Shown: piece by piece, positions 8,341-15,065 of the stretch
Layout of the letters: the number at the start of each line of letters is the position of its first letter
Numbering within the stretch: position 1 is the first letter of the stretch
Assembly (NCBI GenBank): GCA_046259385.1
Contig: JBJYWI010000247.1
Span: 1 to 15,468 of the forward strand
Direction: 5' to 3'
DNA length: 15,468 nucleotides
Source: CAVWDI01 sp046259385
GTDB lineage: Bacteria; Chloroflexota; Anaerolineae; Anaerolineales; UBA4823
Position numbers and translations under genes: made by a program
The notes under the pieces: model-generated
What the model was told of the DNA's origin: nothing
The model's database searches: none
The model's input: the letters and a program-made list of their open reading frames with translations, nothing else

Positions 8341-9873
8341 ATGGAACGAAACCGTTCATCGGGAATTCTTTTACACCCTACCAGTTTACCCGGGCCTTAC
8401 GGTATCGGAGATATGGGTAGTGCTGCTTATCGCTGGTTAGATTTTCTTTATGATTCAAATTGCGCTTTATGGCAAATATTACCTCTCGGGCCGACCGGAT
8501 TTGGAGATTCTCCATACCAGTGTTTTTCTTCTAAGGCGGGTAATCCGTATATTGTCAGCCCTGAAATGTTACTGCAGGATGGTTTACTGCATTCAGACGA
8601 CCTGGCAAATTTGCCCGAATTTCCCGATCACGAAGTGGATTATGGGAGGGTAATTCCATTCAAGACAGGTATTCTTGATCGATCTTTCCACCAATTTCAA
8701 CATTCAGCACCGAAAAAAATTAGAAATGAATTCGATGATTTTTTTTCCTATCAAAAAGAATGGCTGGATGATTTTGCGTTATTTATGGCAATTAAAGAAG
8801 CCCATGGTGGGGTTCAATGGACAAAATGGGAAAAAGGATTAAGAAACCGGGCGCCCGAGGCTCTTAAATCTGCTCGAGAAAAATTACATTTCGCTTTTCA
8901 ACGACAGGTTTACAGACAATTCCTATTCTTCAAACAATGGAAAGGGTTAAAAGAGTATGCTCGCAGCAAAGGAATCACAATAATTGGGGATGCTCCTATA
9001 TTCGTATCCCATGACAGTGTTGATGTATGGGTTAATCCCGAACTGTTTTTTCTTGATGAAACTGGAGACCCAACATTTGTGGCTGGGGTTCCTCCTGATT
9101 ACTTTTCTCCAACAGGTCAGCTATGGGGAAATCCACTATACAACTGGGAAAAACACAAAAAGACAGGCTATCAGTGGTGGATTTCGCGCTTGAAGATTGT
9201 CCTGGATCTTGTGGATTTTATCAGGCTGGATCACTTCCGTGGTTTTGCAGGATACTGGGAAATACCTGGTAAGGCGAAAACAGCGGAAAAAGGTCGTTGG
9301 GTTAAAGCACCTGGTCCTGATTTTTTTAACAAAATACGAGAAAAATTAGGTGGATTGCCGATTATCGCAGAGGATCTAGGGGTCATTACACCTGATGTGG
9401 AATACCTCAGAGATCTTTATGGTTTACCAGGGATGAAAATCCTTCAATTTGCATTTGAAGGTGGTCCTACGGATCCTTTCTTACCACACAATTACATTCG
9501 GAATTGTGTGGTTTATACAGGAACACATGATAATGACACTGCTGAGGGCTGGTTTCAAAGGGTAGGCGAGAGCACGAAAAAATTTTGCTGCCAATATCTC
9601 AATTGCGATGGCAGTGAAATCTCTTGGGATATGATACGCGCCTGTTGGAGCTCCGTTGCAGTTTATTCCATCGCTCCAATGCAGGACTTCTTGGGTTTGG
9701 GAAATGAAGCGAGAATGAATTATCCCGGGAATCCTAGTGGAAATTGGAGATGGCGGGTCAGTGATCATCTGGAAAACAAGAAGTTAATTGACAGAATTTG
9801 CGAATTAAATTATTTGTTTAATCGAAATAACCCTAAAAAATTAGAATCTAAAGCAGAAACCGAAATGCTGTAA
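8341..9873 (+). CDS. malQ: 4-alpha-glucanotransferase (amylomaltase, GH77)
   Basis: MalQ moves alpha-1,4-linked glucan segments between chains, recycling malto-oligosaccharides. The 510-residue protein opens with SSGILLHPTSLPGPYGIGDMG, the signature GH77 N-terminus, which fixes the start. Catalytic residues are in the expected motifs: nucleophile Asp297 in RLDHFRG, acid/base Glu344 in IIAEDLG and Asp397 in GTHDNDT. The DSPYQ segment (about 58-62) is also typical. The short single-domain form matches bacterial amylomaltases, without the N-terminal extensions of E. coli MalQ. It begins nine bases after the glgA stop, with no clear Shine-Dalgarno site, so translation is probably coupled to glgA. 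No strong terminator is visible in the 61 bases before the convergent zinc-ribbon gene. Confidence 0.96.
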   Translation: MERNRSSGILLHPTSLPGPYGIGDMGSAAYRWLDFLYDSNCALWQILPLGPTGFGDSPYQCFSSKAGNPYIVSPEMLLQDGLLHSDDLANLPEFPDHEVDYGRVIPFKTGILDRSFHQFQHSAPKKIRNEFDDFFSYQKEWLDDFALFMAIKEAHGGVQWTKWEKGLRNRAPEALKSAREKLHFAFQRQVYRQFLFFKQWKGLKEYARSKGITIIGDAPIFVSHDSVDVWVNPELFFLDETGDPTFVAGVPPDYFSPTGQLWGNPLYNWEKHKKTGYQWWISRLKIVLDLVDFIRLDHFRGFAGYWEIPGKAKTAEKGRWVKAPGPDFFNKIREKLGGLPIIAEDLGVITPDVEYLRDLYGLPGMKILQFAFEGGPTDPFLPHNYIRNCVVYTGTHDNDTAEGWFQRVGESTKKFCCQYLNCDGSEISWDMIRACWSSVAVYSIAPMQDFLGLGNEARMNYPGNPSGNWRWRVSDHLENKKLIDRICELNYLFNRNNPKKLESKAETEML

Positions 9874-9934
9874 GGTATTTAAGTAATTAGAATTTTAAAG
9901 TGGATTTATTTGCAGGGATAAACTATTTGCTGGC

Positions 9935-10126
9935 TTATTCTGTTTTTCTCCATTCAGGAGCTGCCCTTCTCAAATCCTTTGGTGAGACACGATTTACTCG
10001 GCGACAATGCGGGCAGGGTACATCAAAATGGCTTAATTGTTCTTCCTCAATCTCTTCCAGCGCTGCGTATATGGTCTCACGGCTCAATGAAAAAGGCTTA
10101 TGGCAATTGTAACAATGGATCTGCAT
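9935..10126 (-). CDS. Small zinc-ribbon protein (63 residues)
   Basis: Two CxxC knuckles, Cys5/Cys8 (CYNC) and Cys38/Cys41 (CPHC), separated by 29 residues, predict a single treble-clef or zinc-ribbon site. The segment between the knuckles is acidic and probably helical (ALEEIEEEQ), and the C-terminal tail is basic (RR and KDLRR). An AAGGAGT ribbon of Shine-Dalgarno sequence lies eight bases before the ATG, which supports a real gene. The basic tail suggests nucleic-acid binding, but no family is recognised and no function is assigned. It converges on malQ and diverges from the adenosyltransferase gene across a 112-base gap. Confidence 0.8.
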   Translation of the reverse strand: MQIHCYNCHKPFSLSRETIYAALEEIEEEQLSHFDVPCPHCRRVNRVSPKDLRRAAPEWRKTE

Positions 10127-10226
10127 GAGATTTACTCCTTGGACTGACTTTCTGGGCGGTTTTTGAGTGAGAATATTCTATATAATAATCTAAATTGAAT
10201 AACAAACAATAGACTGATATGTTCAG

Positions 10227-10232
10227 TATAAT
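10227..10232 (+). promoter_or_regulatory. -10 box (TATAAT) implying a leaderless mRNA
   Basis: A perfect TATAAT ends six bases before the ATG at 10239, so the normal -10 to +1 distance puts the transcript start on the A of the start codon. No Shine-Dalgarno sequence is present. No good -35 is seen at the standard distance. A second TATAAT at 10181-10186 could instead drive a transcript with a leader of about 46 bases. Confidence 0.45.
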
Positions 10233-10238
10233 CCGATT

Positions 10239-10754
10239 ATGAAGAAATTATATACACGAAATGGAGATGATGGCTATACCGGATTATTAGGTGAAGGCAG
10301 AGTTCCCAAATATAATTTGCGTACGGAAACCGTTGGTACATTGGATGAAGCCTCAGCTGTCCTGGGGATTGCCCGGTCGACCTGTAAATCCAATCAGATC
10401 TCTTTTTGGGTGCGTGAGATTCAAAAAGATTTATATCACATCATGGCTGAAGTATCCGCAACGGAAGATAATGCTGAAAGGTTTCGAGTTATCGACCATG
10501 ATAAGGTAATCTGGATAGAAGAACGAATTGATGAATTGAGCGAGCAAGTCTCTCTTCCAAATGGATTTATTCTGCCGGGAGATACGGTTTCGGGCGCATA
10601 TTTTTCACTCAGCCGTACGGTAATTCGGAGAGCTGAACGGTTAGTAGCTCGCCTCGTTCATGAAGAAAAAATATCTAATAGGGAGGTACTGCGTTACCTA
10701 AACCGTTTATCCTCCTTGTGTTTTATGTTCGAAATTATTGAGAATGCTGCTTGA
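10239..10754 (+). CDS. pduO: PduO-type ATP:cob(I)alamin adenosyltransferase (divergent)
   Basis: This enzyme transfers the adenosyl group of ATP to cob(I)alamin, making coenzyme B12. The 171-residue protein keeps the family framework: YTRNGDDG with RVPK (5-24, ATP site), GTLDE (33-37), ILPG (111-114), RTVIRRAER (126-134) and RYLNRLS (152-158), so Arg126, Arg130 and Asn155 are in place. It departs from the consensus in two stretches: DTVSGAYFSLS (115-125) where most members have a GGxxxAAxLHxA-like run, and SSLCFMFEIIE after NRL where most have SDLLFxxAR. It may be an active adenosyltransferase with altered cobalamin handling or a paralogue with a changed role. It is not CobA/CobO, which is a different fold. 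No B12-dependent partner enzyme is in the window. Confidence 0.85.
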   Translation: MKKLYTRNGDDGYTGLLGEGRVPKYNLRTETVGTLDEASAVLGIARSTCKSNQISFWVREIQKDLYHIMAEVSATEDNAERFRVIDHDKVIWIEERIDELSEQVSLPNGFILPGDTVSGAYFSLSRTVIRRAERLVARLVHEEKISNREVLRYLNRLSSLCFMFEIIENAA

Positions 10755-10769
10755 AGAAAATTTGATATC

Positions 10770-10785
10770 AATCTTACGAAAGATT
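10770..10785. terminator. Weak hairpin between convergent genes
   Basis: AATCTT-ACGA-AAGATT forms a six-pair stem with a four-base loop in the 77-base gap between the adenosyltransferase and dsbA-like stop codons. It is AU-rich and lacks a proper U-run on either strand, so it is at best a weak bidirectional terminator. Confidence 0.25.
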
Positions 10786-10831
10786 AAATTGTATTAAATA
10801 CACTCAGAAAAAAGCTGATTTTGATGGGATG

Positions 10832-11590
10832 TTAGCCTCCTGTCTCGTTTAGATCAGCTTCAATTGCAGCCTTTATTTCCTCATAAGTCGGGACGAAACC
10901 TGGTTTAATATTCACTCCATTGATATATATGCTTGGAGTTCCTGTAACGCCCATTTCAGGCCCTTTATTCAAGTTTTCGTCAATTATTGCTTGAACTGCA
11001 TTATTCTCAAAACACTCTGTAAACTTTTCCATATTCAGGTTGAGTGCATCAGCAAAAGCAAGCATACGTTCCTCTGAAAACTCGTTGGGAGTAAAGTTTA
11101 AATTTGCGTAAAGCATTTTGTGAAAATCCCAGAATCTATTTTGTTCTGCGGCGCACTGGCTTGCAGTTGCAGCTCGGTCCGAATCTTTTGTTGGAGATTC
11201 ATCATCAAGGAATGGATAATTATAGATCACGTAATAGATTTCTCCCTTTGAGGCATGATTGCTGATGACTAAAGGTTCAATCCTTTCTGTGTAGTTTCTG
11301 CATGCGCTGCATTTAAAATCTTCAAATACTTCAATTTTTATGGCTGAGTTTGGATCACCAATAGCAGTACCTTCTGCTAACGGGATTGATTCTGGAGTGA
11401 TTTGAACATAATCTCCAATTGGATTAAGGGAAGTATGTACAGTGGGAATAATAACAAAACCAATCAGAACTAGAGCGATACCGACGATAGATACAAGCGT
11501 CAACAGCCTTTTTTGTTTTTCGCGTTTTAGTCGTTCTTGTTTTAATAATTTGCGTTTACTGGTTTTCTGTTTTCTATCTTTTTTAACCAT
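10832..11590 (-). CDS. Membrane-anchored DsbA-family thiol:disulfide oxidoreductase
   Basis: This 252-residue protein has a very basic cytoplasmic N-terminus (1-29), one membrane helix at about 30-49, then an extracytoplasmic thioredoxin-like domain with a DsbA-type insertion. The active site is CSAC (Cys94, Cys97) after VFEDFKC, and the cis-Pro loop is GTPS (217-220). A further conserved pair (Cys146, Cys193) is typical of the Thioredoxin_4/BdbD group. It probably oxidises or isomerises disulfides in exported proteins; no VKOR or DsbB partner is seen here. The ATG lacks a Shine-Dalgarno site, and TATAAC at 11601-11606 on the minus strand would leave a leader of only about four bases. It lies 69 bases after the GNAT gene and may have its own promoter. 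Confidence 0.88.
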   Translation of the reverse strand: MVKKDRKQKTSKRKLLKQERLKREKQKRLLTLVSIVGIALVLIGFVIIPTVHTSLNPIGDYVQITPESIPLAEGTAIGDPNSAIKIEVFEDFKCSACRNYTERIEPLVISNHASKGEIYYVIYNYPFLDDESPTKDSDRAATASQCAAEQNRFWDFHKMLYANLNFTPNEFSEERMLAFADALNLNMEKFTECFENNAVQAIIDENLNKGPEMGVTGTPSIYINGVNIKPGFVPTYEEIKAAIEADLNETGG

Positions 11591-11659
11591 GGACTTTAAT
11601 GTTATATGTTGTAATTGTGAAATTTTCCCATATTGGATTGAATTTGTAAAGAATAGACA

Positions 11660-12499
11660 TTATAAACAAAACTGATAAAAGGGATACTCTTCACCAGTAG
11701 GGCTAAAACCAGCTTTCGAATATAGCGACATTGCATGGATGTTATCCTTTTGCGTATTTACTGTCACCCTATTTACCCTATTATCAGCAAAACGGTTAAG
11801 TAAATCTCTCAATAGAGTGTAACCGAGCCCAGCACCTTGAAAATCAGGATGGATTGCGAGGCGAGCCAGATGGGCTCCTATTGCAGTGGAAGTGCTTATC
11901 TGGTAACCAACAATTTCCTGATTGATTTTTATCACTGTTGACACTGATGATTGTTGATAGGCAAGAGTCAGTATATCAATTGAATTTTGCCAAACAGGTT
12001 CAAAAGCCAATTTGTCAATTTTTCTTATAGCAGTTATGTCATCATGCCGCATAGGTCGGATATTAACTGGTGATTTCAATTTTTCCGCAGATATCCCTCG
12101 ATTTTCCCAACTCAACATCAATACGTTGTATTTATTAATAAAACCTGAATGTATCAATAATGACTGCATCCAGCTATGCAAAGGCATAGCTGCCAGCCAT
12201 TTAACGCCTGCATTATCCCTCAATTGATTTATGGCCTCATTCCAGAGCAATTCCCATATAGGCATCCTTTCCTGGGATGATGTCATTGCAAACAAACGCA
12301 CCCAAGATACCGATGGCGGATCTGGAGGGCAGACAAGGGCTGCAATGATTTCGCCATTCTTTTCGAGGACAAGAAACGGATTTTTTCCAATCCAATCTAA
12401 TGGCTGCCGCCAATCAAGATGTCGGTGTACATAAACTTCAAAGTGGATGAGATTTGCCAGTTTATTTGCATCTCGAGTAGTGGCAGTCCTGATTTTCAT
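11660..12499 (-). CDS. Tandem GNAT-family N-acetyltransferase
   Basis: The 279-residue protein has two GNAT folds. The C-terminal copy (about 146-279) carries the acetyl-CoA motif: HLARLAIHPDFQGAGLG, with QGAGLG at 221-226, followed by NTQKDNIHAMSLYSKAGF (248-265), the usual helix-strand end. The N-terminal copy (about 1-135) keeps the overall strand pattern but no clear Q/RxxGxG loop, so it is probably non-catalytic. The acceptor substrate cannot be told from the sequence. The gene starts 44 bases after the response regulator stop on the same strand, so it may be the last or next-to-last gene of that unit. No Shine-Dalgarno site is visible before the ATG. Confidence 0.85.
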   Translation of the reverse strand: MKIRTATTRDANKLANLIHFEVYVHRHLDWRQPLDWIGKNPFLVLEKNGEIIAALVCPPDPPSVSWVRLFAMTSSQERMPIWELLWNEAINQLRDNAGVKWLAAMPLHSWMQSLLIHSGFINKYNVLMLSWENRGISAEKLKSPVNIRPMRHDDITAIRKIDKLAFEPVWQNSIDILTLAYQQSSVSTVIKINQEIVGYQISTSTAIGAHLARLAIHPDFQGAGLGYTLLRDLLNRFADNRVNRVTVNTQKDNIHAMSLYSKAGFSPTGEEYPFYQFCL

Positions 12500-12543
12500 T
12501 TGATCGAGGGGGAAACAGGGTATTTACTCAGTTTATCATGCTT

Positions 12544-13236
12544 TTATTCTAGGAGTGGCATTGTATATCCAAAACCAGGTCGAGTGACGATGTGTTCTGG
12601 ATTCTTTGGATCGATTTCCAGCTTTTGACGGAGACGTGAGATGCTCACCCAAAAGATTTCCTTGTCATGCTTATATTCAGGTCCCCAGACATCGCTGAGC
12701 AGTTGTTCAGAAGATAATACATTTCCAACATTGCGGGCGAATTGTAATAAAAGCCTGTATTCAGTGGCAGAAAGATAAATAGGCTGGTCATCTCGAAATA
12801 CTTCAGCTCGGGAATAATCGATTTTTAAATTTCCATTAATAAAAATTCTATTGGAATAAGCAATTCCATTAAATTGGTTACGGCGCAGCACGGAGCGAAC
12901 TCTTGCTAATAATTCATTGATGGAGAATGGTTTTATGATGTAGTCGTCTGCTCCCAAATCAAGCCCTCGAATGCGGTCTTTTTCGTGTCCGATTGCAGTT
13001 ACAATAATTATTGGTATATTAGAAAAACTCCGAATTCGTTCGCACGTTCTGAAACCGTCAAGAACTGGCATTCGAATATCAAGCAAAACCAGATCGGGTT
13101 TTTGTTGAGCAACGATATCTATGGCTTCCACGCCATTCTTTGCTTTGATAACCTGGTAACCTTCCGTCGATAAATTAAATTCCATCAGGCGTAGATAATG
13201 TTCCTCATCATCTACAACAAGGATTGTTGATGTCAT
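12544..13236 (-). CDS. OmpR/PhoB-family response regulator
   Basis: This is a 230-residue two-domain regulator. The receiver (about 1-120) has the acidic pair at DD9-10, the phospho-acceptor Asp53 (in LLDIRMP), Thr80 and Lys102 (in IIKPFS). The winged-helix DNA-binding domain (about 130-230) includes LSATEYRLL and the HIVTRPGFGYTM end that is typical of OmpR/PhoB proteins. It overlaps the upstream kinase gene by four bases (ATGA), and GAGGG before the ATG is a fair ribosome binding site. The cognate partner is very likely the kinase at 13233-14456. Its target genes are not known; the downstream GNAT gene and its own operon are candidates. Confidence 0.95.
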   Translation of the reverse strand: MTSTILVVDDEEHYLRLMEFNLSTEGYQVIKAKNGVEAIDIVAQQKPDLVLLDIRMPVLDGFRTCERIRSFSNIPIIIVTAIGHEKDRIRGLDLGADDYIIKPFSINELLARVRSVLRRNQFNGIAYSNRIFINGNLKIDYSRAEVFRDDQPIYLSATEYRLLLQFARNVGNVLSSEQLLSDVWGPEYKHDKEIFWVSISRLRQKLEIDPKNPEHIVTRPGFGYTMPLLE

Positions 13237-14456
13237 TCATCCCTCTGAATCGAATTTGTAATTGGAAGTGATATCTTAATTGTTGTTCCCTTACCCGCAA
13301 CTGCATCAGCGGATATATTTCCATTATGGGCTTCAATAATCTGACGACAAATATATAATCCTAATCCGGCGCCAGGAAGGTGGTTTACCTGCGGTGAAGG
13401 CACCCTATAAAATCGTTTAAACACAAGTTCGAGCGAATCCTTGGGAATACCAGGCCCATTATCCTTAATCTCGATATGCGCAAATTTATCTGATTCATGA
13501 CACTCAACAGTGATTGCGGATTCAGGAGCGTATTTAGATGCGTTTGCAAGCACATTATCTAATACTTGAGCTAAACGATTCGCATCTGCACGAATTTCAC
13601 CAGTGTTTTTGCATCGGACAACTTCAATTTCAATATTCTCTACTCTTGTTTTTGCTCTATCAACTGCCTCATGAATAATTGAATTTATTTTTACTGGCTT
13701 TAAATCCATGGTAAGCGTTCCAATTTGTAATCTTGATGAATCAAGCAATAATTTTATTAGGTCAATCAATCGATCGGCTTCATTATCTATAATATTTAGG
13801 AATTCATTGTATTCTTTCAATTGCGGATTTATCTCTTCTCGCATGAGTGTGGTTGTGTACCCTTTAATAGTACCTAAAGGAGAAAGTATTTCGTGAGAAA
13901 TCAAAGCGACAAATTCATCCTGCAAATATTCCAATTTTTTTTCGGCTTTAAAAGCTGCAATCTCATTTACCATTCTCTCACGTTCGAGTAACTGGGTGAC
14001 ATTTTCGGCGATGTATTCTGCGAGTCTAATCTGATCAATAAGATAAGGTGGGCCTCCAAATCGGATAAAAATAAGGACACCTCTTGTTTCACCTTCTTTT
14101 TTATGAAGTGGAATTCCAAGATAATGGCGAATACCTGTACGGTCTTCAATTTGTTTCGAGAGATCTTCGACCTCTGACACAATATTATTGGTCTCCATGA
14201 CCTTGTATGCAGTTTGCTCTCCCCAAACAAGATCAGCACCCTTCGAGCGACCTCTGCCTATTGCCCGCGGGTGAACAGCTTCAAGTTGAAGATTATCGTT
14301 TGGTAAATAGAGGATAATATTGTCGAAAATAAAGACCTTACGCGCCAGATTTATAATATTTTCGAGCGCAAAATCGATATTCTCCGTATCAGATACAATT
14401 CGGCTGATCTGATACACGATTTCTAATTCCTGAGGCCCAAGTGGGTTATTCTGCAT
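13233..14456 (-). CDS. Soluble GAF-domain sensor histidine kinase
   Basis: The 407-residue protein has no membrane helix, so it is cytoplasmic. A GAF domain (about residues 15-160) comes first, then a HisKA dimerisation helix with the phospho-acceptor His188 (ISHEILSPLG), then the HATPase_c domain: N-box with Asn301 and Asn305, G1 DNGPGIP (332-338), F-box FKRFY and G2 GAGLGLY (362-368). All motifs needed for kinase activity are intact. The GAF ligand cannot be deduced. It overlaps the response regulator by four bases, which is strong evidence for a cognate pair. The ATG has no Shine-Dalgarno site; a TAAAAT on the minus strand (14474-14479) would give a short leader of about 11 bases. Confidence 0.94.
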   Translation of the reverse strand: MQNNPLGPQELEIVYQISRIVSDTENIDFALENIINLARKVFIFDNIILYLPNDNLQLEAVHPRAIGRGRSKGADLVWGEQTAYKVMETNNIVSEVEDLSKQIEDRTGIRHYLGIPLHKKEGETRGVLIFIRFGGPPYLIDQIRLAEYIAENVTQLLERERMVNEIAAFKAEKKLEYLQDEFVALISHEILSPLGTIKGYTTTLMREEINPQLKEYNEFLNIIDNEADRLIDLIKLLLDSSRLQIGTLTMDLKPVKINSIIHEAVDRAKTRVENIEIEVVRCKNTGEIRADANRLAQVLDNVLANASKYAPESAITVECHESDKFAHIEIKDNGPGIPKDSLELVFKRFYRVPSPQVNHLPGAGLGLYICRQIIEAHNGNISADAVAGKGTTIKISLPITNSIQRDE

Positions 14457-14768
14457 CTAACAATGTTCTGCGTATTTTAAGGATGAAATTTTATATTCTA
14501 TTTTATAAGCAATCTTATCGAGAATAATAATCAATAAAATTATAATAACATAACATAACTTCAATTGGTGTTGCAATAGAAGACAGCCACCCCATATATT
14601 TTGGATAAATTATTATTTTTTTTACTTACTGAACAGTTTTTATTTCCAAACTTCCCTTTTTGTTGTCCAACAATTCGATTAAAATTACCTTCGTTTGGAA
14701 AATTATTTCTAACTTTTAGATTGATCAATTTTTCCAACAAGAATTGAAACATTTACTGGAGGGATGTT
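14457..14768. other. AT-rich intergenic region with short repeats
   Basis: This 312-base gap separates the divergent kinase and ten-cysteine genes. It is very AT-rich. It holds three tandem copies of ATAAC (14545-14559) and nested inverted repeats: TTTCCAAAC (14643-14651) pairs with GTTTGGAAA (14693-14701), enclosing TTGTTG-TC-CAACAA (14660-14673). A 63-codon reading frame on the minus strand (14561-14752) has no recognisable motif and an asparagine/lysine-rich composition of the kind AT-rich noncoding DNA produces, so I do not call it a gene. The region presumably holds promoters in both directions, but no convincing -35/-10 pair stands out for the plus-strand gene. Confidence 0.5.
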
Positions 14769-15065
14769 GTGCAAATATGTTCGAAGTGCCATACTCAGGT
14801 TGAAGATGAAGTAAATATATGTCCTGGATGTTCGGCTGATATGACAAAATGGTCGGTTACATCTGTAGCTCTGGAAAAAATTCAGCAAAACCCCAGGATT
14901 ATGTATGTAAGAATTTCTGTTGCAAATGATTGCTGCCCAACTTGTTTGGAGAAGGAAGGTGCTTATTCCAAGGATTCTGTTCCAAAACTCCCGATTAAAG
15001 GCTGTTCCGGCAAACTAGGGTGCAGGTGTTTTTACCAGCCTGTACTGGAAGAAATTTATCCTTAA
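14769..15065 (+). CDS. Small ten-cysteine protein: zinc ribbon plus CRC-type Cys-rich domain
   Basis: This 98-residue protein starts at a GTG, chosen because GGAGGG lies five bases before it and no in-frame ATG fits. The N-terminus is a zinc ribbon (Cys4/Cys7 and Cys18/Cys21, CSKC and CPGC). The C-terminal half has Cys55, Cys56, Cys59, Cys79, Cys85 and Cys87, in the pattern CPTC, then about 20 residues with LPIKGC, then GCRCFYQPVL. That pattern is reminiscent of the cysteine motif at the C-terminus of phage Mu gpF-like head morphogenesis proteins (CPxC ... LP ... CRC), here without the rest of such a protein. No function is assigned. Its stop codon overlaps that of the convergent downstream gene. 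Confidence 0.75.
   Translation: MQICSKCHTQVEDEVNICPGCSADMTKWSVTSVALEKIQQNPRIMYVRISVANDCCPTCLEKEGAYSKDSVPKLPIKGCSGKLGCRCFYQPVLEEIYP

Noticed and set aside
9481..9768. A 95-codon open frame on the minus strand.
   Set aside because: It lies entirely within malQ, whose catalytic motifs establish the true frame.
14561..14752. A 63-codon minus-strand frame in the large intergenic gap.
   Set aside because: Asn/Lys/Phe-rich composition typical of AT-rich noncoding DNA, no motif and no ribosome binding site worth noting.
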